A stretch of 64,000 nt of DNA from Halomonas alkaliantarctica (GTDB lineage Bacteria > Pseudomonadota > Gammaproteobacteria > Pseudomonadales > Halomonadaceae). A program made the position numbers and the translations under genes. Below are positions 18,123-27,824 of this stretch, piece after piece; position 1 is the stretch's first letter, and each line of letters begins with the position of its first letter. Location: positions 3,844,001-3,908,000 of the forward strand of contig NZ_CP122961.1 of assembly GCF_029854215.1 (NCBI RefSeq), given 5' to 3'. The notes under the pieces were generated by a model. The model saw only the letters and a program-made list of their open reading frames with translations, was not told the DNA's origin and did not search any database.

Positions 18123-18986
18123 ATGCCACAACCACCACAAAGCTACCGTGAGCTGGAAACCCTGATCACCGCCGAGTACGCCACGCTAAGCAAACGCTTA
18201 CAGCAGACCGCGCGTTTTGTACTTGATCACCCCCAGGAGGTTGCTTTGGCGACGGTGGCCAAAATTGCCGAACAGGCGGATGTCACTCCATCCACCTTAA
18301 TTCGCTTGGCCAATAGCTTGGGCTTTAAGGGCTTTTCCGAAATGCAGCAGCTGTTTCGCAGCCGCCTGGTCGATGAGCTGCCTAACTACACTGAGCGAAT
18401 TCGCGCGGTACGCAGCGCCACCGGAGAAACACCGGATAGCACCCAACTGTTATGGGAGTTCGCCGATGCCAATCGTGCTGTTTTGGAGCAGTTACCCAGC
18501 CGTATCGATCCAGAGAGCCTAGAGAAGGCGCTGGATATTTTTGAAAAGGCGCATGCGATTCATGTGATGGGCGCCCGGCGAAGTTTTATGATCGCAAGCT
18601 ACATGACCTATGCCCTCGCGCATGTGGATAAACCTGCTTTGCTGGTCAATGGTTTGGGAGGGATGTACAGCGAGCAACTGCGCGCTATGAGCCAACACGA
18701 CGCCCTAATGACCATCAGTTTCTCCCCCTATGCAGAAGAGAGCCAAAAAGCCTGCGAAGACGCCCATCAGCGTGGCCTACCTATTGTGGTGATTACCGAT
18801 TCGAACCTCAGCCCGCTGGCCCGTTTCGCGGATGTAACCTTCGTTGTCAACGAAGCCGAAGTGAAAAGTTTCCGCAGTTTGACCGCATCGCTCTGCTTGA
18901 CCCAAGCCTTGGCAATTGCTCTGGGTGTGCGGCAAGACAAAACACGCGACAAAGAAAAAGGCCAAGACAAAAAGCGCAAGGCCTAA
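18123..18986 (+). CDS. RpiR-family regulator, probable inositol repressor
   Basis: 287-aa MurR/RpiR regulator. The N-terminal HTH (about 1-80) includes ATVAKIAEQADVTPSTLIRL; the C-terminal SIS sugar-phosphate domain (about 125-265) includes HVMGARRSFMIASYM and VVITDSNLSPLARFADVTFV. The tail is strongly basic (KTRDKEKGQDKKRKA). It opens the plus-strand arm with iolG and iolB and faces the minus-strand operon across two GGAA-N6-TTCC dyads. RpiR-type IolR proteins of alphaproteobacteria repress inositol genes and respond to a phosphorylated intermediate; the same role is inferred here. Confidence 0.9.
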   Translation: MPQPPQSYRELETLITAEYATLSKRLQQTARFVLDHPQEVALATVAKIAEQADVTPSTLIRLANSLGFKGFSEMQQLFRSRLVDELPNYTERIRAVRSATGETPDSTQLLWEFADANRAVLEQLPSRIDPESLEKALDIFEKAHAIHVMGARRSFMIASYMTYALAHVDKPALLVNGLGGMYSEQLRAMSQHDALMTISFSPYAEESQKACEDAHQRGLPIVVITDSNLSPLARFADVTFVVNEAEVKSFRSLTASLCLTQALAIALGVRQDKTRDKEKGQDKKRKA

Positions 18987-19029
18987 ATACCAGAAGCAAG
19001 CCAACAGCAAAAACAAAACAGGAGAGCTT

Positions 19030-20037
19030 ATGAAACTCGCACTCATCGGCGCTGGACGCATCGGCAAGGTACACGCCCAGGCCATTCACTCGCACCCAAA
19101 CGTTACGCTAGCAGCCGTGGCTGATTTTCATCAGCCTGCTGCAGAAGCGTTGGCGGAGCAGTACGCCAGCAAAGCGGCCTCAGTTGATGACATCTTCGCG
19201 GACGACACCATTGATGCCATGCTGATAGCCTCCAGCACTCCTACTCATGCGGAATATCTGGAGCGTGCCGCACGCGCGGGTAAGGCGATTCTATGCGAAA
19301 AACCCATCGCCCTGGATCTAGCCCGCACTCGCGACGCGCTTCAAGTACTCAGCGAACACCCGGTGACCTGCGCGCTAGGCTTTAACCGCCGCCACGATCC
19401 TCAGTTTGCGGCGCTTAAACAGGCCGTTACCCAGGGGCGCATTGGCGCGTTGGAAACGCTGACGATCATCAGTCGCGACCCCTCTCCCCCGCCCGCCGAG
19501 TATGTTGCTGAGTCCGGCGGTCTGTTCCGCGACATGATGATTCACGATTTCGACATGGCCCGTTGGCTGCTAGATGAACCGATAGAAAGTGTTTTTGCCG
19601 TCGGCAGTAGCATTATCGACCCAGCCATTGGTGAAGCAGGCGATGTGGATACCGCCATGGTCACCCTTACCACCGCCAGTGGAAAGCTGTGCCAAATTAG
19701 CAACTCACGACGTGCCAACTACGGCTACGACCAGCGTATCGAAGCCTTTGGTAGCCAAGGCATGCTCCAGGCCCAAAACGAAAGCGACACCCGGCTACGC
19801 TTTACCGGCGAGGCAGGGCAAGTGGAGGAGAAACCCAAGTGGTTTTTCTTGGAGCGTTATGCCGAGGCTTATCGATTAGAGATTGGCGACTTTGTCGAAG
19901 CTTGGCGAGAAAAGCGCGCCCCTCTAGCAGGCGCCCAGGATGGCTTGGAAGCATTGCGATTAGCCGACGCAGCGGAGCGCTCATTGCGGGAAGGTCGCAA
20001 AATCCTGCTTCAGGCTGATTCCAACCTTGATAAATAA
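19030..20037 (+). CDS. iolG: Myo-inositol 2-dehydrogenase
   Basis: 335-aa Gfo/Idh/MocA enzyme that oxidises myo-inositol to 2-keto-myo-inositol with NAD. The Rossmann motif is LIGAGRIGKVHAQAI, the catalytic lysine lies in ILCEKPIALD (about 95), and the active-site Asp and His are in GLFRDMMIHDFDMARW (about 167-182). The ATG at 19030 has AGGAG six bases upstream and starts directly at the Rossmann strand; a longer frame from 18916 overlaps the regulator and gives a lysine-rich leader, so I reject it. Confidence 0.93.
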   Translation: MKLALIGAGRIGKVHAQAIHSHPNVTLAAVADFHQPAAEALAEQYASKAASVDDIFADDTIDAMLIASSTPTHAEYLERAARAGKAILCEKPIALDLARTRDALQVLSEHPVTCALGFNRRHDPQFAALKQAVTQGRIGALETLTIISRDPSPPPAEYVAESGGLFRDMMIHDFDMARWLLDEPIESVFAVGSSIIDPAIGEAGDVDTAMVTLTTASGKLCQISNSRRANYGYDQRIEAFGSQGMLQAQNESDTRLRFTGEAGQVEEKPKWFFLERYAEAYRLEIGDFVEAWREKRAPLAGAQDGLEALRLADAAERSLREGRKILLQADSNLDK

Positions 20038-20048
20038 AGGAGCAACGT

Positions 20049-20852
20049 ATGGCTTCCCTACTGGTACGCCCCACCGCCCCAGACACCCAAGGCACAGTGA
20101 TCGACGTTACCCCTGAATCGGCTGGCTGGACGCATGTTGGTTTTCGGGTGCATAAACTCGCAAAGGGCCAGCGCCTGGAGGCCAGCAGCAGTGATCAGGA
20201 AGTGTGCCTGGTGCTGCTCACCGGTCGCGCCACGGTAACCTGCGGCGAGCACCGCTTTGAAGATATCGGCGAGCGCATGGATATCTTTGAACAGATTCCA
20301 CCCTACGCGGTTTACCTACCCAACGGGGTTAGCTACTCGGTGGAAGCAACCACAGACTTAGAACTAGCGGTGTGCGCAGCCCCAGGGCATGGTAATCACG
20401 CCCCACGCCTGATCGCGTCTGACAACATCAAGCAAAGCACCCGTGGCCAGGGCACCAACACCCGCCATGTTCACGACATTTTGCCGGAAACCGAACCCGC
20501 CGATAGCTTATTAGTCGTTGAAGTATTCACCCCTGCGGGCAACTGGTCGAGTTACCCGCCCCACAAACACGATGTGGATAATTTACCCCACGAAACACTG
20601 CTGGAAGAGACGTACTACCACCGGATTAACCCTGAACAGGGCTTCGCCTTTCAGCGCGTTTACACCGATGACCGCAGCCTTGATGAAACCATGGCGGTGG
20701 AAAACGGCTGCTGTGTGTTAGTACCCAAGGGCTACCATCCAGTAGGCGCCTCCCATGGCTACTCGCTCTACTACTTAAATGTGATGGCAGGCCCCAAGCG
20801 GGCATGGAAATTCCACAACGACCCCGACCACGAGTGGTTGATGAACGTTTGA
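20049..20852 (+). CDS. iolB: 5-deoxy-glucuronate isomerase
   Basis: 267-aa bicupin isomerase that converts 5-deoxy-glucuronate to 2-deoxy-5-keto-gluconate, the IolC substrate. The IolB signature WSSYPPHKHDVDNLPHE with metal histidines (about 175-185) and LLEETYYHRINPEQGFAFQR are present. It lies 11 bp after iolG with AAGGAG before its ATG and ends just before a strong terminator. Confidence 0.95.
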   Translation: MASLLVRPTAPDTQGTVIDVTPESAGWTHVGFRVHKLAKGQRLEASSSDQEVCLVLLTGRATVTCGEHRFEDIGERMDIFEQIPPYAVYLPNGVSYSVEATTDLELAVCAAPGHGNHAPRLIASDNIKQSTRGQGTNTRHVHDILPETEPADSLLVVEVFTPAGNWSSYPPHKHDVDNLPHETLLEETYYHRINPEQGFAFQRVYTDDRSLDETMAVENGCCVLVPKGYHPVGASHGYSLYYLNVMAGPKRAWKFHNDPDHEWLMNV

Positions 20853-20899
20853 TAGGTAGACGATTCGCCCGCTAACATTTATCTAATGTTATGCTTACG

Positions 20900-20926
20900 A
20901 GCCCCGCTAATGCGGGGCTTTTTATT
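20900..20926 (+). terminator. Rho-independent terminator after iolB
   Basis: AGCCCCGC-TAAT-GCGGGGCT followed by TTTTATT: an 8-bp GC-rich stem, four-base loop and U-tract, about 50 bp after the iolB stop. It ends the iolR-iolG-iolB transcript. Confidence 0.85.
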
Positions 20927-20972
20927 GTTCGCTATTCCTACGGTTAGCTATCTCATTTATCCAGAGGCCTCA

Positions 20973-21716
20973 ATGCTCCCCGACTACTCCGTCATCGCTT
21001 GGTTGTTAATTGCATTTTCCGTTTACCTGACTGGGGTTTCAAAAGGCGGTTTTGCGGGTGGTTTCGGCACCCTATCGGTGCCGCTAATGGCGCTGGCGAT
21101 CAGCCCCGCCCAGGCAGCGGGCTTACTACTGCCGCTACTGCTGGTGATGGATGTGTTTGCGGTGAAAGCATGGTGGGGCAAGCAGGACGCCACTGAAGTC
21201 TGGCGCTTTGTACCGGGCTTATTCATTGGCGTGGCAGTGGGTACACTGCTATTTGACAGTTTGAGCGAACAGGGCTTACGCCTCGTGCTGGGCGTTATCA
21301 CCTTGCTGTTCGCCGCTTACATGCTGCTGAAGCCCGTGGCCAAGAAGCCTATTTCTTCCCGCTGGGCGCTGCCCGCAGCAAGTGTCTGCGGCTTTACCAG
21401 CTTTATGGCCCATGCGGGCGCGCCGCCACTGAACGTCTACCTGCTGCCGCGCAAGCTGTCTAAAGAGACCTTTATTGCGACCTGCGCAGTGTCATTTGCG
21501 GTGGTCAACGTGATCAAGCTAGCGCCCTATATGTGGCTTGGCGAAATCAACGTCACCAGCGCCTGGGCGTCACTGCTGCTGGTGCCGATCGCCTGGATCG
21601 GCGTGCGCAACGGCCTCTGGCTGCAAAGCCGCGTCAACGAAAAGCTATTCTATCGGCTGGTGATTTTAGCGATGTTTTTAGTCGGTTTTAATCTGATTTA
21701 TCAGGCGCTGAGCTGA
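20973..21716 (+). CDS. TSUP-family (TauE/SafE) membrane exporter
   Basis: 247-aa membrane protein with about eight helices in two repeats. It starts MLPDYSVIAWLLIAFSVYL and carries the family motif TGVSKGGFAGGFG early and FTSFMAHAGAPPLNVYLLP in the second half. TSUP proteins move sulfite, sulfoacetate or other small organic anions. The ATG at 20973 has AGAGG five bases upstream; a longer frame from 20886 would run through the iolB terminator and is rejected. It is convergent with the EamA gene, 17 bp apart. Confidence 0.88.
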   Translation: MLPDYSVIAWLLIAFSVYLTGVSKGGFAGGFGTLSVPLMALAISPAQAAGLLLPLLLVMDVFAVKAWWGKQDATEVWRFVPGLFIGVAVGTLLFDSLSEQGLRLVLGVITLLFAAYMLLKPVAKKPISSRWALPAASVCGFTSFMAHAGAPPLNVYLLPRKLSKETFIATCAVSFAVVNVIKLAPYMWLGEINVTSAWASLLLVPIAWIGVRNGLWLQSRVNEKLFYRLVILAMFLVGFNLIYQALS

Positions 21717-21733
21717 CCTGTATGGGCCGGCAA

Positions 21734-22627
21734 TTACAACGCCACTAGCACCAATCCGACCACCATCACCAGAGTGCCGACGGCTTTTGCCCTGGATGCT
21801 GGCTCCTTCAGCCACAGCACACCCATTAGCACACCCACCGGAATAGAAAGCTGGCGCAACGCCACCACGTAACTCACCTCGTCAGTGAGTGCCATGGCGA
21901 TCAATACCAAGCCATAGGTGCAGGTCATCATCAGTCCGGTGGTGACTAGCATCGGTAGGCCTTGCTGGTGAAGTGCAGGAAGTCGACTCCGCTCGGCAGG
22001 CAGCAACACCAGCAGCGGTACCGCCCAAGCCAGTGTCATCACCGCCTGAAGCACCATAAAGACGGCTCCGGCAGTGAGCCCGGTGTGCCCAGCGCCTTGC
22101 ATCAGCCCTAAGGCCTGCTTATCGATGAGTGAATAGCCCACCGTTCCCGCAGCCGCCAACAACGCAAAGCCCATGGCGGGCGTTAAATAGGTAGAGAACC
22201 GACGCGCCTCAGGATGGCTAAGCGGTAGGCAGAGAGCTCCGGCCAGTATTAGCGCCATTCCCAGGCCATCCCACATATCCAGCACGCGGCTGCTCAGCAG
22301 CGCGAGAGATACTAGAGGCACCAGCACCACCGGTAATGCTCTGGCAATGGGATAAAGCACGCTCACTTCTCCACGCGCATAGGCCCAGGCCAAGCCGCCC
22401 ATATAGAGCATCTGACATAACCCAGAAAGCGTCAGCCAGACCCAGAATTCACTGGGTAATGCAGTGAGCGCCGGGCCAAGCAACGTCAGCGGCAGCAACA
22501 CCGCACCGCCTACACCGTAAGCCAGGGCAAAAGAGGCTAATGATGGCGCATTGCGTTTGCCCAGCACGTTCCACCCGGCGTGCATACACACCGAGACCAG
22601 CACCAGGGTCAGCGCGGCAGGGCTCAA
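21734..22627 (-). CDS. EamA/DMT-family transporter
   Basis: 297-aa protein with ten hydrophobic helices and two EamA repeats; the second ends with the typical GVLMGVLWLKEPASRAKAVG block. Relatives export amino acids, sugars or other metabolites; no substrate can be read here. It lies 36 bp after a HAD phosphatase on the same strand and probably shares its transcript. Confidence 0.85.
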   Translation of the reverse strand: MSPAALTLVLVSVCMHAGWNVLGKRNAPSLASFALAYGVGGAVLLPLTLLGPALTALPSEFWVWLTLSGLCQMLYMGGLAWAYARGEVSVLYPIARALPVVLVPLVSLALLSSRVLDMWDGLGMALILAGALCLPLSHPEARRFSTYLTPAMGFALLAAAGTVGYSLIDKQALGLMQGAGHTGLTAGAVFMVLQAVMTLAWAVPLLVLLPAERSRLPALHQQGLPMLVTTGLMMTCTYGLVLIAMALTDEVSYVVALRQLSIPVGVLMGVLWLKEPASRAKAVGTLVMVVGLVLVAL

Positions 22628-22663
22628 GGCCGCTCCTCATTTTGTAGGTGTGTATTAACAGCA

Positions 22664-23386
22664 TCAGGCATGCGCCGATTTCCCTGGCAAAACATTAGAA
22701 GAAACGCCTGGAGGCGACCGCCAGTCTAAGCGCCGCCACCCTTCAACACTAGCTACCTCGGCCAATACCGGGTCCGGGTTGACCGCCACCGGGCAATCCA
22801 CGTACTGCAGTAGCGGAAGGTCGTTGCGGGAGTCTGAATAGAAGGTGGTGTGGCTAGGGGTGATCTGCTGTTCGGTCAGCCACTGTTTTAGACGCAGCAC
22901 CTTGCCGCCGCGATACGAAAAAATACCCTCGCTACCGCCGGTATAGCGCGCGGCTTCATTGAGGCCGTGCTCCACGCTTGGCTCTACCGCCAACACGTGT
23001 TCAATGCCCAGGGTGGTCGCTATCGGCTCGACGAGATGGCGTGACGAGGCGGAAATCAGTAGCAGGGTATCGCCTGCCTGGCGATGCGCTTCCAGGCAGG
23101 CCCAGGCTTGTTCAAAAATACGCGGTTGCAGGTGCGTAGCGACAAAGCGCTCGACCTCTTTTTGCACATCTAGCACCCGACGCCCACGCAGCGGCGCTAG
23201 AGTCATGGCTAAGTACTCTTCAAGCTTTAGTTTCCCCGCATGATAGGCCTGGTGCATTTGCTCAGCCCGCGTCATAAAGGCTTCGACATCGCTGATCCAA
23301 CCTTGCTCTATCATCCATAAGTTCCAGCGGTCGCTGCAGTCTCCATCCAGGAGGGTATCGTCAAGATCAAACAGGGCCAGGCGCAT
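22664..23386 (-). CDS. HAD-IB family phosphatase (SerB-like)
   Basis: 240-aa HAD hydrolase. Motif I is ALFDLDDTLLDGD at the N-terminus, motif II is LLLISASSRHLV (about 112), the lysine of motif III is in GGKVLRLKQW (about 180), and motif IV is FYSDSRNDLPLLQY (about 200). The helical cap lies between motifs I and II, as in HAD-IB enzymes related to phosphoserine phosphatase. AAGGAG precedes the ATG. The substrate is not determined. Confidence 0.88.
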   Translation of the reverse strand: MRLALFDLDDTLLDGDCSDRWNLWMIEQGWISDVEAFMTRAEQMHQAYHAGKLKLEEYLAMTLAPLRGRRVLDVQKEVERFVATHLQPRIFEQAWACLEAHRQAGDTLLLISASSRHLVEPIATTLGIEHVLAVEPSVEHGLNEAARYTGGSEGIFSYRGGKVLRLKQWLTEQQITPSHTTFYSDSRNDLPLLQYVDCPVAVNPDPVLAEVASVEGWRRLDWRSPPGVSSNVLPGKSAHA

Positions 23387-23466
23387 GGGGGCACTCCTTT
23401 TATCGCGGGTTGGCGGCGCGTAGGGTATGCCAGAGGTGATGACAAGACGATGACGCTAAGAGAATG

Positions 23467-26142
23467 CTAAGTATTCAACCATACCGCCGCAAACTTATCC
23501 GCCGGTAGAGGGCGGCCAAACCAATACCCCTGCGCCTCATTGCACCCCATTTCGGCAAGCAAATTCGCTTGGTTGAGCGTTTCTACGCCTTCCGCCACGG
23601 TTTTCATCTCTAGCGCATTTGCCATGGCGATGATGGTCTGAACAATGGTGCGGTCATTTTTGTTTTCGAGCATTTCGCGCACAAAGGAGATATCAATTTT
23701 CAGTGCGTCGGCGGCGAAGCGCCGCAGGTAGGAAAGCGACGAGTAGCCGGTGCCAAAATCGTCGATAGCGAGTGCATAGCCCGCTTGACGCATGGTATGG
23801 GTGATCTCAACGGCCTGATCCGGGTCGCGCATAAAATCACTTTCGGTGAGTTCCAGGGAGATAGCGCTGGGCGAAACACCGGCAGTTAGGTGCGCAATGT
23901 GACGGGGGAGCTCTGGGTCGGCAAACTGTTGGGCGGAAATATTGATCGATAGTCTCCCTGGCAACCCTCCCCGAGGTTGGTTACGCCATGCCAGTAACTG
24001 CCTGGCAGATTCCTTTAGTACCCAGTCCCCCAGTATGCGGATCAAACCGCGTTCCTCGGCCAGGGGAATAAACTCACTGGGGCTCACCCAGCCCCACTCG
24101 GCGTCATACCAGCGGCACAGGGCTTCTGCACCGGTCAAACGACCACTGGTAAGGTTCACCTGGGGCTGAAAGTAGAGTTCTAGCTGATCTTCAGTGATTG
24201 CTGCGCTAAGTCGCTCGGTCATCCGTTGGCGTCGCTGCAGCGCATGACGCATCGTTTGGGTGTAGGAACAGATACTTTTTTCGCGCCGCTTGGCGTGGTG
24301 AAGGGCGATACTGGCGGCGTTAAATAGCTCACCTGCTTCGCTCACATCCTGCGGGTAATGAGCAAAACCGATGCTGACATCTAGGTGAAAGACCCGCCGC
24401 TCAAGATGAAGCGGCGGCTTCACTGCTAAGCGAAGCTGCTCGACAAGGTTGCCTATGTCACTGTGGGCGGTATCGGGCACCAGCAGGGCAAACTCATCCC
24501 CTGCTAAACGCGCCAGCGAACCATAGGAGCGGCTAATCTGCGCTAAACGATCGGCCACTGTCACCAGCAGTTGATCGCCTACCTGATGGCCGTGGAGGTC
24601 ATTGACCTCTTTAAAACGTCGGATATCCAATAACAGCAGCGAAAGCCCGCATTCGCCTTGCTGGGCCACTTGCCACATTTGCGCTAGCAACTCCATAAAA
24701 CGGGCGCGGTTGGGTAAACCGGTGGTACTGTCGGTATAGGCCAGTTGTTGCATGTGACGATGGTCGCGCCGCCGCTCAAGCTCTGCCGCAGCACCGGTCG
24801 AAAGGATTTGCAGTACAGAGGTGGCGAACGCATTGGTGGTCAGCGGCTGGCGGTAAAATACCATCATCACGCCGATGGCCTCGCCGTTGGCATTATCCAA
24901 ACGCCGCCCAATCCATGCTCTTGTAGGTAGCAGTGTGCCTGGTAATAACAGTGGCGGGCCGTCATGCATGACCGCTTCACGCGCCAGCACGACCTGCTCG
25001 CTGGGCGAGCCTCGCAGCGCAAAGGTGTGCTGTACACGCTGCGCCCCTTCAACCACCATGCTGACAGTCGTTGCCTGTCCATAGACATTGTCATTGCCCT
25101 GGGGTGAGGTATGCAGCAGTGCAATAAAACCGGCGTCGGCTTCCAGTACCTTAACCAAGGTTGCAATCAACTGTTGAAAATAACCGTCCCCAACCTGGGT
25201 AGTGACCGTAGAAGCCACTTGAACCACAGCGTTTTGTACCCGCTGCGACTCTTGCTGGTCGGTCACATCAGAGATAAATCCTTCCAAGCATACGATTTCG
25301 CCCGCCTCATCGATGACGGCCTGTCCCTGCTCCCACATCCAGCGGTAACCACCGTCGCGATGGCGCAGTTGGTAGACCACACGGTAAGGGCGTCTGTTGG
25401 CAATGGCCAACTGTACCTCCTGAAAGAGCTTGTCCTGATAGTCGGGATGAATCAGGGCAGCAAAACTGATCAGCCGATTACCCTGTAATTCGTCGGGCCG
25501 ATACCCGGTCAGCGTTTCGACCCCTTGGCTCACCAGTTGCATAGTCCAATGGCGGTCATTCAGACAGCGATAGGCCATGCCAGGCAGGTGGTTAAGCAGC
25601 GTATCCAAACGGCGCTCACTTTCCCTTGCGACTTCTTCGCTCTCTCTTAATGCCTGCTCCGCTTTTTGTCGGCACAGCTCTGCACCCGCCTGGGCGGCGG
25701 CGATTTGTAGTATCTCATTGGCTAATTCCCCCAACTGCATGGGAGCGTTTTTGAGCACCGCTAACAGGCCAATCAGCGCGCCATCCGGCGCATAGAGCGC
25801 CCGCCCTAAATAGCTCTCGGCACCCAGTTCACAAAGCAGTTTATCGTCAGGAAAGCGCGACTGAACATCACGATCATAAAAGCAGATTTCGCGTCCTAAC
25901 ACAGTCTCGCATGGGGTACCGGTCAGCGTGTAAGTAACATTGCTCATCAAGTTGCCATTTGACCAAATGGCCAACGTCTCCGCCCGATGCAATTGAGTTA
26001 CATCGGCCACTAACACATGATCAACGCCTAGTATTGTTGCAAGGCGCTCCACCAGCGTGGCATAAAAGCGGGGGCTCCCGCTGTTCCCTACGCCTTCTGC
26101 CAACTGGCGGAATATATCGGCTGCGTCGTTTTTTGTGTGCAT
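23467..26142 (-). CDS. GAF-PAS-GAF-GGDEF-EAL c-di-GMP enzyme
   Basis: About 891 aa, soluble. A GAF domain (about 10-165) is followed by PAS (about 185-300, GMAYRCLNDRHWTMQL), a second GAF-like region (about 310-460), GGDEF (about 470-630) and EAL (about 640-890). The cyclase signature reads AGDEF in RLAGDEFALLV, a variant still found in active cyclases. The EAL half keeps its key residues: GAEALCRW, NISAQQF, LELTESDFM, DDFGTGYSSLSYL, LKIDISFV and VAEGVE, so it should hydrolyse c-di-GMP. The start could be the ATG at 26142 or a GTG at 26154; neither has a strong ribosome site. It is a single gene. Confidence 0.9.
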   Translation of the reverse strand: MHTKNDAADIFRQLAEGVGNSGSPRFYATLVERLATILGVDHVLVADVTQLHRAETLAIWSNGNLMSNVTYTLTGTPCETVLGREICFYDRDVQSRFPDDKLLCELGAESYLGRALYAPDGALIGLLAVLKNAPMQLGELANEILQIAAAQAGAELCRQKAEQALRESEEVARESERRLDTLLNHLPGMAYRCLNDRHWTMQLVSQGVETLTGYRPDELQGNRLISFAALIHPDYQDKLFQEVQLAIANRRPYRVVYQLRHRDGGYRWMWEQGQAVIDEAGEIVCLEGFISDVTDQQESQRVQNAVVQVASTVTTQVGDGYFQQLIATLVKVLEADAGFIALLHTSPQGNDNVYGQATTVSMVVEGAQRVQHTFALRGSPSEQVVLAREAVMHDGPPLLLPGTLLPTRAWIGRRLDNANGEAIGVMMVFYRQPLTTNAFATSVLQILSTGAAAELERRRDHRHMQQLAYTDSTTGLPNRARFMELLAQMWQVAQQGECGLSLLLLDIRRFKEVNDLHGHQVGDQLLVTVADRLAQISRSYGSLARLAGDEFALLVPDTAHSDIGNLVEQLRLAVKPPLHLERRVFHLDVSIGFAHYPQDVSEAGELFNAASIALHHAKRREKSICSYTQTMRHALQRRQRMTERLSAAITEDQLELYFQPQVNLTSGRLTGAEALCRWYDAEWGWVSPSEFIPLAEERGLIRILGDWVLKESARQLLAWRNQPRGGLPGRLSINISAQQFADPELPRHIAHLTAGVSPSAISLELTESDFMRDPDQAVEITHTMRQAGYALAIDDFGTGYSSLSYLRRFAADALKIDISFVREMLENKNDRTIVQTIIAMANALEMKTVAEGVETLNQANLLAEMGCNEAQGYWFGRPLPADKFAAVWLNT

Positions 26143-26397
26143 TGTTGCACTCACTTTTCTAATTCTGGGGCAGCGGGGTATTCATCACTGATCTATATAA
26201 AGCACTGTGACTTACAACGTACTCACAGTTAGCGTAAACACTTACACGTTCTATTTATGACCATGCCTAGACTAACGGGGTATGTAGTAAAGTCCATAAC
26301 CTCAGTCATGATGGGTGGTCAGAACATATATGCCATCCAGCGCTCCGGTCAGCGCGTGTTTCAAGTTCGTGCTTAACACTTTTCCTATACGAGCGCC

Positions 26398-27702
26398 TCA
26401 CCGATTCATTGCTTCAGGTAGATAGAGAGCGATATCCGGAAAGATATGCATTAAGGCAATCGCCACCAGCATTAGTAGAAAAAACGGCAGTGTGGCTTTG
26501 GTAATGGTCAGAATATCTTTACCGGTTAGCCCCTGAATCACAAACAGGTTGAAGCCAACCGGCGGGGTAATCTGTGACATTTCGACCACCACGACCAGAT
26601 AAATACCAAACCAGATCAGATCGAAACCGGCGGCACTCACCAATGGCATGATAATCGCGGTGACTAGCAGGATCAGCGAAATGCCGTCGAGAAAACAGCC
26701 CATCACCAGCAGCAGTAATGTCAGCGCAATCAGCAACATGGTGGGTGAAAGCCCCATCTCACCGATCGCCTGCGCCAGCTTCATGGGCACCTGGGTAAAG
26801 CCCATGGCCGAGGTCAAAAACGACGCACCGGCAATAATAAAAGCGATCATGCAGGCGGTACGCACGGCGGCAAACAGCGAGCTTTTAAAAATGTCGCGGT
26901 CAAAGTGACCGTTAAAGCGCGCAATCACAATCGACAGCACCACGCCCACCGCTGCGGCCTCGGTGGGCGACGCTAACCCGCCATAGATCGAAAAGATAAT
27001 CCCGCCGATCAACAACAGAATAGGCACCAGCGACCAAGTATTGCGCAGCTTTTCAGCAAAGCTCATACCAGATTCATCCCTACCGGTAAGCCCTTCGCGG
27101 TTGCCCTTGAGCAGCGCCCACAAAATGAGGTAGCTCATAAACATCGCCAGGATCATCAGCCCCGGGCCAATACCGGCCATAAACAGCCTGGAGATTGACT
27201 GCTCGGTGACCACGCCGTAGACGATCAGTACGATTGAGGGGGGAATCAAAAGCCCCAGGGTCGAGGCGCTGGCCAAGGTGCCAATTGCCATATTGCTGTC
27301 GTATCCCCGCCGCTCAAGCTCTGGCAGGGTCATTTTACCCACTGTTGCACAGGTGGCAGCCGAAGAACCGCATACTGCTGCAAACATGCCGCTGCCAATA
27401 ATATTGGTATGCAGTAAACGCCCCGGCAGGCGGTTTAGCCAGGGTGACAGGCCACGAAACATATTGTCCGCAAGCCCGGAGCGAAACAGAATTTCCCCCA
27501 TCCAAATAAACATGGGTAGCGCAGTGAGATCCCAACCATAGCTGGCACCCCAAAAATCTGAGGCCAAAATAGAGCCTGGCGAGAATGAGCTAAAGAACGC
27601 TAGCGCTATCCAGGCAGTGCCAATCAGTGCAAAGGCGATCCACACCCCGCTCCCTAGCAGAATCACGAGGGTGAATATGGTGACGATACTTAGTAGCAGC
27701 AC
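26398..27702 (-). CDS. dctM: TRAP transporter large permease (DctM)
   Basis: 434-aa membrane protein with about twelve helices. It has DctM-family blocks FIWMGEILFRSGLADNMF, GSSAATCATVGKMTLPE and GLLIPPSIVLIVYG, and near the end SQITPPVGFNLFVIQG. It forms the sodium-driven channel with the small permease. The start is GTG with GGAG upstream. It is third in a dctP-dctQ-dctM operon that faces pxpABC; 122 bp separate it from dctQ. Confidence 0.93.
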   Translation of the reverse strand: MLLLSIVTIFTLVILLGSGVWIAFALIGTAWIALAFFSSFSPGSILASDFWGASYGWDLTALPMFIWMGEILFRSGLADNMFRGLSPWLNRLPGRLLHTNIIGSGMFAAVCGSSAATCATVGKMTLPELERRGYDSNMAIGTLASASTLGLLIPPSIVLIVYGVVTEQSISRLFMAGIGPGLMILAMFMSYLILWALLKGNREGLTGRDESGMSFAEKLRNTWSLVPILLLIGGIIFSIYGGLASPTEAAAVGVVLSIVIARFNGHFDRDIFKSSLFAAVRTACMIAFIIAGASFLTSAMGFTQVPMKLAQAIGEMGLSPTMLLIALTLLLLVMGCFLDGISLILLVTAIIMPLVSAAGFDLIWFGIYLVVVVEMSQITPPVGFNLFVIQGLTGKDILTITKATLPFFLLMLVAIALMHIFPDIALYLPEAMNR

Positions 27703-27824
27703 GAGGATCTCTCCAGTTTAAAAGGCAGAGGCAGTGTTAACAGTGGCCCGGTTAATAATGAATTAGCTAACCGCGGCGTACTCAACCAAGACGACGTACT
27801 CAATAACATAGCTAACGTCGCCAT

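Noticed and set aside
20886..20972. N-terminal extension of the TSUP gene
   Set aside because: It would translate through the iolB terminator hairpin; the ATG at 20973 has a good ribosome site and the right family start.
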